DNA of 64,000 nt from NCBI GenBank assembly GCA_964612975.1, contig CAZTGC010000002.1, forward strand, positions 1 through 64,000, in the 5' to 3' direction. Made by a program: the position numbers and the translations under genes. The notes below the pieces were generated by a model that had not been told where the DNA came from, ran no database searches, and saw only the letters and a list, made by a program, of their open reading frames with translations. The first letter of the stretch is position 1; each line of letters opens with the position of its first letter. This DNA is from NZ13-RE01 sp964612975. Lineage in GTDB: Bacteria; Dictyoglomota; Dictyoglomia; Dictyoglomales; Dictyoglomaceae. Positions 33,040 through 41,935 of the stretch are shown piece after piece.

Positions 33040-34046
33040 TAAAGGAAATTATTAGGAAGCTTTCTTTTGGAAACCACCTCTCCTTTGAGGAATCTCAATC
33101 GATAGTAGAAAGTATTGATAGAGAAGAAATAACAGAGGCACAACTTGGTGGTATTCTTCTCTCTTTAAAAGTAAAGGGAGAAAATCCAGAGGAAATCGCA
33201 GGATTTATTTCAACTCTTCATAAAAAGTCTAAAAAGGTATTGAATAAATCTCCTGCTATTGATGTCTGTGGAACAGGGGGAGATCAGGCAAAAACCTTTA
33301 ACATTTCCACTGGGGTAGCCTTTGTATTAGCAAGCCTTGGGGTTCCAGTGGCAAAACATGGCAATAGAGCGATATCCAGTAAATCTGGAAGTATTGATGT
33401 AGTAGAGGCTCTTGGTATGAGTTTCTCCCCAGATCCCAAGAAGGTAGCAGAGGAGATAGATAATTTGGGAATAAGTTTTATATTTGCTCCTTATTATCAT
33501 CCAGTAGTGGGGAAGGCGGGAAAAGTGAGAAAGGAGTTAGGGGTTGGGACAATTTTTAATCTTTCAGGTCCCATGTTAAATCCTGCCAATTTACAAGCTC
33601 AAATTTTAGGTGTATACTCATCAAATATTTTAAAAAAATTAGCAGAATCTGCATTAATTTTAGGGAGAAGGAATATTTTATTCTATCATGGAAAAGATGA
33701 TGGGATGGACGAAATTTCTCTAAGTGGATCCACAGAGATGGCTTGGGTAAAGGAAAAATCTGTAGATTATTTTACATTCCATCCTGCAGATATTGGGCTT
33801 AGAACATATTCTTTAGAAGAATTTAAAGGAGGAGATCCTCAGGAGAATGCAGAAATTCTGATAAATATATTTAAAGGGAAAGGAAACCCTGCTCAGGTGG
33901 ATATATTATCCTTAAATAGTGCCTTTGGACTTTTAGTCTTAGGAAAGGTTGATGATATAAAGAAAGGATTTAATATAGTAAAGAACCATATTTCAGAGGG
34001 AAAAGTGTATCAATTTTTAGAGAAGTTAAGGGGGAGTATGGTATGA
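33036..34046 (+). CDS. trpD: Anthranilate phosphoribosyltransferase
   Basis: A 336-residue enzyme attaching the phosphoribosyl group of PRPP to anthranilate. The glycine-rich PRPP motif is VCGTGGDQAKTFNIST near residue 77, followed by KHGNRAISSKSGS near 107 and the metal-site DGMDEISL near 223. It is a free-standing TrpD, not fused to TrpG. It overlaps trpG by 4 bases and trpC by 4. Confidence 0.96.
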   Translation: MIKEIIRKLSFGNHLSFEESQSIVESIDREEITEAQLGGILLSLKVKGENPEEIAGFISTLHKKSKKVLNKSPAIDVCGTGGDQAKTFNISTGVAFVLASLGVPVAKHGNRAISSKSGSIDVVEALGMSFSPDPKKVAEEIDNLGISFIFAPYYHPVVGKAGKVRKELGVGTIFNLSGPMLNPANLQAQILGVYSSNILKKLAESALILGRRNILFYHGKDDGMDEISLSGSTEMAWVKEKSVDYFTFHPADIGLRTYSLEEFKGGDPQENAEILINIFKGKGNPAQVDILSLNSAFGLLVLGKVDDIKKGFNIVKNHISEGKVYQFLEKLRGSMV

Positions 34047-34855
34047 GTATTTTAGAGGATTTGGTTGAAGAGAAAAGGAAATATTTAAAAAAAAGAAGCT
34101 TTACTATTCCCATCTCTCTACCAGAAAAAGAAAAGGATGTTTTTTTCAAAACTATAAGTCTTCCAGGTTTAAAGTTAATTGCAGAGATAAAACCTTCTTC
34201 TCCTGTAAAAGGAAGACTTATAAAAGGTTTTTCTATCTCTGAGATTGTGGAGATATATGATGAATTAGAGGAGGTTTCTTGTATATCTGTTTTGACAGCA
34301 GAAAGTTTTTCAGCAAGTTTAACTAATCTTCAGGGAGTCAGAAGAATTACTAAAAAACCTATCTTACAAAAGGATTTTATTATTACCTTTGAGCAAGTAT
34401 ATGAAGGAAGAATATTGGGAGCAGATGCTATCCTTCTTATTGCAAGAATTTTATCTGAAAAAGAGCTAGAAAATCTCTATAGTCTTGCAAGGACCTTAGA
34501 TTTAGAACCTATTATAGAGATATATGAAAGAGAGGAACTGGAAAAGGTATTACCATTAAATCCAAGAATTTTAATGATAAACAATCGAAATCTTTCTAAT
34601 TTTCAGGTAAATGTCTCTCATACTTTGGAAATATTGCCCTATATTCCTAAGAATGTTTGTGTTATAAGCGCCAGTGGAATAAAAAATGAAAAAGATGTGG
34701 AAATTTTGTATAAAGCAGGAGTGAAGGGAATATTAGTTGGAGAAAGTATTATAACAAGCCCAAATCCTAAGGAAAAAATAAAGGAACTTATGGGGCCTTT
34801 AAAATCTAAGACTATCCTTGAGAAAATGTCCTACGAACATAGCCCAAACTTTTAG
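34043..34855 (+). CDS. trpC: Indole-3-glycerol phosphate synthase
   Basis: A 270-residue TIM-barrel enzyme converting carboxyphenylamino-deoxyribulose phosphate to indole-3-glycerol phosphate. Key blocks are LIAEIKPSSPVKG near residue 47, with the catalytic Lys, LQKDFII near residue 112, with the second Lys, and GILVGESI near residue 232, which binds phosphate. The overlap with trpD is an ATGA. The last part beyond the barrel (residues 250-270) is a short tail. Confidence 0.96.
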   Translation: MSILEDLVEEKRKYLKKRSFTIPISLPEKEKDVFFKTISLPGLKLIAEIKPSSPVKGRLIKGFSISEIVEIYDELEEVSCISVLTAESFSASLTNLQGVRRITKKPILQKDFIITFEQVYEGRILGADAILLIARILSEKELENLYSLARTLDLEPIIEIYEREELEKVLPLNPRILMINNRNLSNFQVNVSHTLEILPYIPKNVCVISASGIKNEKDVEILYKAGVKGILVGESIITSPNPKEKIKELMGPLKSKTILEKMSYEHSPNF

Positions 34856-34859
34856 AATT

Positions 34860-35489
34860 ATGTGGGTAAAGATTTGTGGAATTAAAGATGCTTTTTCAGC
34901 ATTACATGTTTTTGCAGAAGGGGGTAATGCTATAGGTTTTGTTTTTGTTCCAGAGAGTAAGAGATTTTTATCTACAGAAGAAGCTAAAAGACTTCCTCCT
35001 CATATAAAGGAAATTCCTATTCTAAAGTTTGGTGTCTTCCAAAATACTGAAAAGGATAAAATTATTGAAACTTTAAAGATATTGCCTTTAAATGGGATCC
35101 AATTTCATGGAGAGGAATCTCCTTCTTTTTGTTCGGAATTTAGAGAGTTCTTTTTAATTAAGGCTTTTACCATAGATTATGAGACTTCTATAGAAAATAT
35201 TAAAAAAGAGATCTCAAAATATTCCTTCTGTCATATTCTTTTAGATAGAAAAAAAACCCTTCCTAAAATCTCCTTTGAGGAATTTTTAGAAAAAGCACAT
35301 TTAATCTCTAGAGAATTTCCTATAATTCTTGCGGGAGGGATTAATGAAGAAAACTTAGATTTAGCATTAAGTTTAAAACCTTGGGGAATTGACCTTTCTA
35401 GTGGCGTGGAAGATGAAAAGGGAGAAAAGAATTTAGAGAAAATATCAAGATTATTAAGGAAGGTGAAGGAAAAGCATGAAACTTCCTGA
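34860..35489 (+). CDS. trpF: Phosphoribosylanthranilate isomerase
   Basis: A 209-residue TIM-barrel isomerase. VKICGIKD at residues 3-10 carries the catalytic Cys, GVFQNTEKDKI the usual middle block, and a late ILAGGINEEN and GIDLSSGVEDEKG the phosphate site, with its Asp. I start at the ATG at 34860, 4 bases after the trpC stop; an upstream TTG would run through trpC and adds residues not seen in the family. No ribosome site is evident, so re-initiation after trpC is likely. It overlaps trpB by 14 bases. Confidence 0.94.
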   Translation: MWVKICGIKDAFSALHVFAEGGNAIGFVFVPESKRFLSTEEAKRLPPHIKEIPILKFGVFQNTEKDKIIETLKILPLNGIQFHGEESPSFCSEFREFFLIKAFTIDYETSIENIKKEISKYSFCHILLDRKKTLPKISFEEFLEKAHLISREFPIILAGGINEENLDLALSLKPWGIDLSSGVEDEKGEKNLEKISRLLRKVKEKHETS

Positions 35490-36684
35490 TGAAACTGGAT
35501 ATTTTGGAGAATTTGGGGGAAGATTTGTTCCTGAAACATTAATGGAACCTCTTTTAGAATTAGAAAGGGCATATAAAAAAATAGAAGAAAACGAAAATTT
35601 TTGGGGGGAATATAAAAAGTATTTGAAGGAATATGTGGGAAGACCTACTCCCCTTTATTTTGCAGAAAAATTATCTTCTTATATTAATGCAAGGGTATAT
35701 TTAAAAAGAGAAGATCTGTGCCATACAGGTGCCCATAAGATAAATAATGCCATTGGACAAGCTCTTTTAGCAAAATACCTTGGGAAGAAAAGAATAATTG
35801 CAGAAACTGGTGCAGGTCAGCATGGAGTAGCAGTAGCAACAGTATGTGCCCTTTTTGGGTTTGAGTGTACCATATATATGGGAGAAGAGGATTGTAATAG
35901 GCAAAAGATGAATGTCTTAAGAATGAAACTTCTTGGAGCAGAGGTTATTCCTGTAAAAACTGGTTCAAGAACATTAAAATCTGCTATAAACTCTGCATTA
36001 AGAGATTGGGTAAGTCATCCTGAAGATACCTATTATCTCTTAGGTTCTGTAGTGGGGCCTCACCCCTATCCTAAGATTGTTAGAGATTTTCAAAAAATAA
36101 TCGGAGAGGAAGCAAAGGAGCAAATCTTAGAAAAAGAAAAATCCCTACCCCATTACTTAATAGCTTGTGTTGGTGGTGGGAGTAATTCAATAGGACTTTT
36201 CTATCCCTTTCTAAATGATCCTGTAAAGATCATTGGGGTAGAAGGAGGAGGGAAGGGGATTAATTCTGGGCTTCATTCTGCAAGTATATGTGTAGGTAAA
36301 GTAGGAATTCTTCATGGAGCTAAAATGTATCTTCTTCAAGATGAAAATGGAAATATTGCTGATACTCATTCCATATCAGCAGGTTTAGACTATCCGGGAG
36401 TCGGACCAGAACATAGTTTTTTAGCAAAAGTTGGGAGAGTGAAATATGGTTATGCAGAGGATGGGACAGCTTTAAAGGGATTTTTTGTCTTAACGAAATT
36501 GGAAGGAATAATTCCAGCTTTAGAAAGTGCCCATGCCATAGGATATTTATTAGAAAAGAGGAAGGAATTTTCTGAGAAAAATCCAATAATTATTGTTAAT
36601 CTTTCGGGAAGAGGAGATAAGGATTTAAATATTATCTACAATATGATGGAGGAAAATAATGAGCAGAATTTTAAGGAGATTTAA
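35476..36684 (+). CDS. trpB: Tryptophan synthase beta subunit
   Basis: A 402-residue PLP enzyme joining indole to serine. The PLP-binding Lys is in HTGAHKINNAIGQ near residue 91. Phosphate binding is GGGSNSIG near residue 234, and the substrate GAGQHG motif is near residue 115. Length and the YFGEFGGRFVPETL start fit the common TrpB1 type that pairs with TrpA. It overlaps trpF by 14 bases and trpA by 26. Confidence 0.97.
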   Translation: MKLPDETGYFGEFGGRFVPETLMEPLLELERAYKKIEENENFWGEYKKYLKEYVGRPTPLYFAEKLSSYINARVYLKREDLCHTGAHKINNAIGQALLAKYLGKKRIIAETGAGQHGVAVATVCALFGFECTIYMGEEDCNRQKMNVLRMKLLGAEVIPVKTGSRTLKSAINSALRDWVSHPEDTYYLLGSVVGPHPYPKIVRDFQKIIGEEAKEQILEKEKSLPHYLIACVGGGSNSIGLFYPFLNDPVKIIGVEGGGKGINSGLHSASICVGKVGILHGAKMYLLQDENGNIADTHSISAGLDYPGVGPEHSFLAKVGRVKYGYAEDGTALKGFFVLTKLEGIIPALESAHAIGYLLEKRKEFSEKNPIIIVNLSGRGDKDLNIIYNMMEENNEQNFKEI

Positions 36685-37420
36685 AGAGAAGAAAAAAGAA
36701 TTAATGTTTATTCCCTTTTTTGTCGCAGGGTATCCTTCCTTCTTCTTCTTAGAAGATTTTATTTTAAAACATAAAGATAATATAGATATATTGGAATTAG
36801 GAATTCCTTTTTCTGATCCCATTGCAGATGGTCCTATATTAGAAGAAATAAATTATCAGACAATTAAAAAGGGTATTAATCTTAAGAATACATTAAAATG
36901 GCTCAAAGAAAAAAATATTCCTTTCCAAATTCCTACAGTTCTTCTTCTTTATCTTAATTTAATTTATCAAAATCTGGAAGAAAATCTTCAGAGTATAAAA
37001 GAAATAGGAGTAGAAGGATTGGTGATTCCTGATCTTCCTTTAGAAGAAGGGGAAAGATTTTTAGACCTTTTTAAGAGATATGATTTAGATTTAATTTTTT
37101 TCTTATCTCCAACAACTAATAGAGAAAGAAGAGAGAAGATATTAAAATTAGCAGAAAATTTTATTTACTGTATATCAGTAAAGGGAATTACAGGAGAAAG
37201 AGATGAACTTTCTCCTGAAGGAATAAAATTTGTAAAGGAAGTTAGATTAAAAACAGATAAGCCACTGGTATGGGGCTTTGGAATAAGTAAAAGGGAACAT
37301 ATAAGATCACTAAAGGGATTAGTTGATGGAGTAATAGTGGGTAGTGCTTTTGCAAAAAGACTGTTAGAAGGAAAGGATTTAGAATTATATTTTGTTGAGC
37401 TTTATAAAGAAAGTGTGTAG
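36659..37420 (+). CDS. trpA: Tryptophan synthase alpha subunit
   Basis: A 253-residue TIM-barrel subunit that cleaves indole-3-glycerol phosphate and passes indole to TrpB. The catalytic Glu and Asp are in LELGIPFSDPIADGP near residue 45. Phosphate-binding GVIVGSAF is near residue 225. The chosen ATG at 36659 has GGAGG 6-10 bases upstream, inside trpB, giving a 26-base overlap. It is the last trp gene; no strong terminator hairpin was seen after it. Confidence 0.96.
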   Translation: MSRILRRFKEKKKELMFIPFFVAGYPSFFFLEDFILKHKDNIDILELGIPFSDPIADGPILEEINYQTIKKGINLKNTLKWLKEKNIPFQIPTVLLLYLNLIYQNLEENLQSIKEIGVEGLVIPDLPLEEGERFLDLFKRYDLDLIFFLSPTTNRERREKILKLAENFIYCISVKGITGERDELSPEGIKFVKEVRLKTDKPLVWGFGISKREHIRSLKGLVDGVIVGSAFAKRLLEGKDLELYFVELYKESV

Positions 37421-37494
37421 AATTATCTATAATATCTTGAGCCCAAAACATCCCTTTGAATAAAAAGAGTAAAGAAATTTTTTCTATCCTTTTT

Positions 37495-37521
37495 AGGGGT
37501 GAAAAATGATTACAGATCAGA
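37495..37521. repeat. Solo copy of an insertion-sequence end
   Basis: Positions 37502-37521 are identical for 20 bases to 41936-41955, the inner-side end of the deleted insertion sequence, and both are preceded by AGGGG. It lies between trpA and the stop codon of the phosphotriesterase-like gene. No transposase is attached. A 20-base exact match in 64 kb is very unlikely by chance. Confidence 0.6.
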
Positions 37522-37532
37522 ATAAAGATTTT

Positions 37533-38474
37533 TTATCTCTTCCTTATTTTTATACTAAAAATCCTTCTCGGATTTTCAATCAAAAGCTTCTTTTCAATAT
37601 CTGCACTACATCCTTTTTTATATAGTTGAGGTAGCAATTTTAATGATATATCAGTGTATGGTCTTATTCTTTCCTTTGCTCCACCTTTTTCATTTATTGT
37701 ATACCATCCAGCATCATGAGATATTAGTATTTGATCAATAAATCCCATTTTTACCATTTTATTAATAAGTTCCACATGATATTCTATGGATCTTCCTCCA
37801 ATGGAATCATATTCTAATATGAATCCTTTATTTAATAATTCTAAATGGGTATCAAGATCTTCAATAGCATCTGCATGTACTATAATTAGAGCAGAAGGAT
37901 CAACCCCCTCTTTTTCAATAATATTTGCTACTTCTTTGGCACATTCTTTCTCTCCTGTATGACATGCGATAGTAAGTCCTGTTTCTAAATGAGTTATAGC
38001 AGAAGCGATAATTATTTTTTTATCAAGATCTGACAATTTCCCATGATTAACAGAGATTTTTATAAATCCAGGTTTTATTTCCGTATTTTCAATTCCATTC
38101 TTCCATTCATCTATCCAAATTTTTGCAAAATCTTCCGGAGAAAAATCCCTCATCTCAATAGGAATATAATTATAATTTCCAAAGGCATAAAATCCTATAT
38201 TAGTTACAATATTTACACCTGTAGTTTCAGATAGGATTTTTAGGGATTTAACATCTCTTCCTACAAATTTTGGGGTACACTCTATTAAGGTTTTAAAACC
38301 TAAATTTTTAACTTGTTCTAAATAGGGTTTCATTGTATTTACAATATCTTTTCTTAACTCATCAGTTATATATACTTGTTCTTCAGCAGAGGAAAAGTCT
38401 ACTGCAATATGCTCATGAACAAGTGTTTTTCCAAGATCCTCTGGTTTTATCTCTCCTAAGATTGTCATTATCAT
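37533..38474 (-). CDS. Phosphotriesterase-family metal-dependent hydrolase
   Basis: A 313-residue amidohydrolase-superfamily barrel of the phosphotriesterase/lactonase family. Metal ligands are HEH in LVHEHIAVD near residue 20, the carbamylated-Lys candidate in GFIKISVN near residue 148, His in IACHTGE near 177, His in IVHADAIE near 205 and Asp in ISHDAGW near 263. Such proteins hydrolyse lactones, phosphoesters or sugar lactones. TGGGAGGA precedes the ATG. It is a monocistronic gene with an inverted-repeat promoter region at 38511-38532. Confidence 0.88.
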   Translation of the reverse strand: MIMTILGEIKPEDLGKTLVHEHIAVDFSSAEEQVYITDELRKDIVNTMKPYLEQVKNLGFKTLIECTPKFVGRDVKSLKILSETTGVNIVTNIGFYAFGNYNYIPIEMRDFSPEDFAKIWIDEWKNGIENTEIKPGFIKISVNHGKLSDLDKKIIIASAITHLETGLTIACHTGEKECAKEVANIIEKEGVDPSALIIVHADAIEDLDTHLELLNKGFILEYDSIGGRSIEYHVELINKMVKMGFIDQILISHDAGWYTINEKGGAKERIRPYTDISLKLLPQLYKKGCSADIEKKLLIENPRRIFSIKIRKR

Positions 38475-38848
38475 AATTATCCTCCCAAAATAGTTTTTTA
38501 TAGTTAGATAATTATATCAATTTTGATATAATTAGTCTCATGGAATTAAGAGAATTAGGATTGGAGTAAAATATAGGATAAAGCAAGTAGAGAAAATCTA
38601 AAGATTTATACTAAGGTTTCAAGAATAAGAAGGGTTTAGAAAGAGTAGTTTCAGGGATTTATAGAGTGCTTAAAAGGGTTAGAGAAATTTATGTAACCTT
38701 TAATTCCAAGCTTAGTAAAGGTTATAAAAAACCCCGAAAATATGATTCTTGAGAATGTAACAATAATTAAATAAGTAGGGAATATAGGCTGGAATTTCTC
38801 ATTGTTATGTGGATAAAGAGGAAAAAAATAATTTTGGAGGAACTATTT
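38475..38848. other. Intergenic region with possible transposase remnant
   Basis: The 374-base gap between the hydrolase and the MscS gene holds an inverted repeat near 38511-38532, and from 38540 to about 38755 a stop-ridden plus-strand stretch reading MELRELGLE, then GLERVVSGIYRVLKRVRE and KGYKKPRKYD. This has the look of a helix-turn-helix transposase N-terminus, but no motif is decisive. I see nothing else there. Confidence 0.3.
38511..38532. promoter_or_regulatory. 22-bp inverted repeat with -10 boxes on both strands
   Basis: ATTATATCAA (38511-38520) and TTGATATAAT (38523-38532) are perfect complements around TT. Each arm reads TATAAT on its own outward strand. It lies 37 bases upstream of the phosphotriesterase-like start, so it is a candidate promoter or operator. 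AT-rich composition weakens the case. Confidence 0.4.
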
Positions 38849-39640
38849 ATGAAAAATTGGAATATCTATATCAATGTTTTTTGGTCTTTACTCTTTTTAT
38901 TAATTTCCTATTTAGTTTATAGATTAATCATAAAAGGGATAAATAATATAGCATCAAGGGTAGGAAGAGAAGTAAAGGCACCTAAAACAGTTTCTATGCT
39001 TATTGGATTTCTAATATTTGGAATTGGTATTGCTATAGTTTTATCTATTTGGAATGTAAACCTTCTTCCCTATTTAACAGGACTTGGAATCTCTGGAATT
39101 ATCTTAGGTCTTGCTTTTCAAGAACCCCTCACGAATTTTTTATCAGGAATCTTAGTACTTATAACCAGAAAGGTTTTTGAAGGGGAAAGTGTGGATATAG
39201 ATGGAATTTCTGGTATTGTAGATATTGTTGAAATGAATCACACAAGAATAAAAACTTTTGATGGAAAACTTATCTTAATTCCCAATAGAAAAGTCTGGTC
39301 TGGGACTGTAACAAAGTATTGGCCAGGTCCTTATAGAAGGGTAAATTTTGATGTAACTGTAGATTATTCCTCTGATTTAATTAAGGTTATTGATCTTTTG
39401 AAAGGGGCGATGGAAGAGGAGGCATTAGTGGTAAAAGATGAATCAGTAAATAATTTTATTGTCTTTAAAGAATATGGAAGTTTAGGTATAACTTATACTA
39501 TATATTTTTGGGTAAACAAAGACTCATACTTTGATGCAATAAATTCTTTGAGTATAAGAATAAAAAAACTTTTTGATGAAAATGGAGTAAAGATTCCCTT
39601 TATGGTTATTGATCTAAGGGTTATCCAAAATATTCAGTAG
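38849..39640 (+). CDS. MscS-type small-conductance mechanosensitive channel
   Basis: A 263-residue membrane protein from the ATG at 38849, which has GGAGG 8 bases ahead; an upstream in-frame ATG at 38807 lacks one. It has two to three N-terminal helices, then the pore-lining region GLGISGIILGLAFQEPLTNFLSG near residue 85 (given here in part: GLAFQEPLTNFLSG), followed by the cytoplasmic beta domain with FEGESVDIDGISGIV and TRIKTFDGKLILIPN. The channel releases solutes upon hypo-osmotic shock. It is monocistronic; the broken TraB gene follows. Confidence 0.93.
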   Translation: MKNWNIYINVFWSLLFLLISYLVYRLIIKGINNIASRVGREVKAPKTVSMLIGFLIFGIGIAIVLSIWNVNLLPYLTGLGISGIILGLAFQEPLTNFLSGILVLITRKVFEGESVDIDGISGIVDIVEMNHTRIKTFDGKLILIPNRKVWSGTVTKYWPGPYRRVNFDVTVDYSSDLIKVIDLLKGAMEEEALVVKDESVNNFIVFKEYGSLGITYTIYFWVNKDSYFDAINSLSIRIKKLFDENGVKIPFMVIDLRVIQNIQ

Positions 39641-39677
39641 ATTTTACTAAATATTTTAGAGAAAGGAGATTTTTGTT

Positions 39678-40585
39678 GTGAAAAAACTTTTAAAAAGGGT
39701 TTTTGCTTTATCTTGTTTTTTATTTATAATAAGTATTACTCTCTCCTAAACAAATGAAATTTTTTGGCGGATAGAATCTCCTACAACCACTGTTTATATT
39801 CTTGGTTCTATTCATTATGGAACTAATAGGCTTTATCCTTTCATGGATGATATAGAAGAAGCTTTTAAAAACTCCCAGGTTTTATTTGTAGAAGCAGATA
39901 TTACAGATTCTAATTTAATAAATAAAATACAAGAGGCATTTTTATATAAAGGTTTATACTCCTTTAACGATTCAATAAAAAATCATGTATCGGAAGAAAC
40001 TCTTAAACTTTTGGAGGAATAATTTGGAAAAGAGAATTTGGAGAGATTAAAATTTTTCAAACCCTTGGTTTTTTATTTTTTAATAGGACCAAAGAATGTT
40101 GATTTAGATCTAAACTTAGGAATTGATATGTATTTTACGAAAAAAGCAAAGGATCTGGGTAAGGAAATTATAGAAATAGGGAATTGATTATCAAATTGAT
40201 CTTTTTGTAAATTTTCCTGAAAAGGAGCAGGAAAATTTAATAAGGCTAAATCTATTAGATTTAAGAAAGGGTGACTATAAAGATAGGATAAATTCATTGA
40301 TAGAAGCATATATAATAAGGATATGATAAAAAAAATTTGGGATTTGATTTTTGGAGAATACTTAAAAAATCCTGATTATAAATTCTTTTATGAAAATTTT
40401 TTTTAGAAAGGAAGAAAAATATGTTGGAAAAAGTAAAAGAATATTTGCAAGATAAAAAGGTATATTTTGTTACAGTAGGAGCAGGACATCTAATTGGAGA
40501 GGAAGGAGTTGTAGAAAATTTAAGAAAAAAAGGGTATAATACAGAAAGAATTTTTTGTGAAAGGATGGTGAAAAATGAGGATTAG
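39678..40585 (+). pseudogene. Disrupted TraB/GumN family protein gene
   Basis: From a GTG with GAAAGGAG upstream, the frame encodes a signal-like KKLLKRVFALSCFLFIISI, then meets TAA at 39747. The same frame continues FWRIESPTTTVYILGSIHYG and EAFKNSQVLFVEADI, the typical TraB/GumN start, with further stops at about 40019 and 40185. After shifts, the C-terminus resumes with VYFVTVGAGHLIGEEGVVE and RKKGYNTERIF, ending at 40585. The GSIHYG and GAGHLIG motifs mark this putative metallo-hydrolase family. The remnant overlaps the xylanase start by 11 bases. Confidence 0.85.
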
Positions 40586-41645
40586 ACTTTTTTTCTTTAC
40601 TTTATTTTTACTTTCAATCGTTTTATCAATCTCTTGTAGGGAGGGTAATGTGAATAGAGAAACTCCATCTCTATGGCAAGTTTATAAAGATTATTTTCCC
40701 ATTGGTGCCGCAGTAAATCCTACCACTATAAATACTCATAAAAGTCTCTTAGAAAAGCATTTTAATGTTGTTACTCCAGAAAATCAAATGAAGTGGGAAA
40801 TTATTCATCCTCTCCCAGAATCTTATAACTTTTCTGAGGCAGATAAAATTGTTGAATTTGCAATTAAAAATAATATGAAAGTTAGAGGACATACCTTGGT
40901 TTGGCATCAACAGGTTCCCTCTTGGGTATTTACCAATGAGAGGGGAAATTTTGTTAGTAAAGATATTCTCTTAAAGAGACTCGAGGAACATATAAAGAAA
41001 GTTGTAGGATATTATAAGGGAAAGGTTTATGCATGGGATGTAGTAAATGAGGCAATTTCTGACAATCCCAATGAGTTTTTAAGAAATGTTCCTTGGTACA
41101 GGATTGGTGGAGAAGAATTGATAGAGAAGGCGTTTATATGGGCTCATGAGGCAGATCCTGATGCTTTATTATTTTATAACGATTATAACTTAGAGGAACC
41201 AAGAAAAAGAGATAAGGCTTATGAGTTAGTTAAAAGATTGAAGGAAAAGGGAATACCAATTCATGGGGTTGGAATACAAGGACACTGGATATTAGGCTGG
41301 CCTACTCCACGTATGTTGGAAGAATCCATTAAAAAATTTTCTTCATTAGGGCTACAAGTAGAGGTCACAGAATTTGATATTTCTATCTATTACGATAGAA
41401 ATGAAAATGCTAACTTTACAACTCCTCCAGAGGATCGAATTGAGAGACAAGCTCAGTTATATAAAGAAGCTTTTAGAGTTTTAAGAAATTACAAAGATGT
41501 TGTTACAGGAGTAATCTTCTGGGGTGTAGCTGATGATGCTACCTGGCTTGATCAGTGGCCTATTAGAGGAAGGAAGGATCATCCTTTACTTTTTGATGTA
41601 AAGCACAATCCCAAGAAGGCCTTTTGGGAAGTTGTTAGTTTTTAG
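40575..41645 (+). CDS. Endo-1,4-beta-xylanase, glycoside hydrolase family 10
   Basis: A 356-residue secreted enzyme that cuts xylan chains internally. The N-terminus (MRIRLFFFTLFLLSIVLSIS followed by Cys21) is a signal sequence, and a lipoprotein is possible. The GH10 barrel shows TPENQMKWEIIHP near residue 65, GHTLVWHQQVPSW near 105, the acid/base Glu in WDVVNEAISDN near 157 and the nucleophile Glu in VEVTEFDISIY near 265. There is no carbohydrate-binding module. It starts inside the dead TraB gene, with a weak AAGGATGG site. A 21-bp hairpin follows at 41783. Confidence 0.95.
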   Translation: MRIRLFFFTLFLLSIVLSISCREGNVNRETPSLWQVYKDYFPIGAAVNPTTINTHKSLLEKHFNVVTPENQMKWEIIHPLPESYNFSEADKIVEFAIKNNMKVRGHTLVWHQQVPSWVFTNERGNFVSKDILLKRLEEHIKKVVGYYKGKVYAWDVVNEAISDNPNEFLRNVPWYRIGGEELIEKAFIWAHEADPDALLFYNDYNLEEPRKRDKAYELVKRLKEKGIPIHGVGIQGHWILGWPTPRMLEESIKKFSSLGLQVEVTEFDISIYYDRNENANFTTPPEDRIERQAQLYKEAFRVLRNYKDVVTGVIFWGVADDATWLDQWPIRGRKDHPLLFDVKHNPKKAFWEVVSF

Positions 41646-41935
41646 ATTTTAGACTTAAAATATGGAATTGCGAAATTGCCTGTTAGAAAAAACTTTCTTT
41701 TGAGGATTTTAAATCTTCTATGAGAAGTCAAATATGCCTTATCCTATAAAAGCTGTTGTGTAAACATTTTTTGAAAAAGAAAGCCTCCTTGGGATAGGAT
41801 TTTTGAGAAACTAAAATCTTATCCTAAGGAGGCGATACAATATTCAGACTTTAATAAAGACTAAGAGACCTTTGCTATACCAATAAGATGAGGGGAAGCA
41901 AGAAAAGAAGGATGGTTCTTGTATTGAAAGGGGAC
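41646..41935. other. Intergenic region after the xylanase
   Basis: This 290-base stretch has no supported gene. A long stem lies at 41783-41833, annotated separately, and the region ends at the insertion-sequence remnant. Confidence 0.5.
41783..41833. repeat. 21-bp stem-loop
   Basis: GCCTCCTTGGGATAGGATTTT (positions 41783-41803) pairs with 41813-41833 at all positions if two G-U pairs are allowed. The loop is 9 bases. There is no T-run, so it is a weak candidate terminator for the xylanase and may rather be a repeat or mRNA-stabilising structure. Its stem length equals that at 6627-6685, with a different sequence. Confidence 0.6.
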
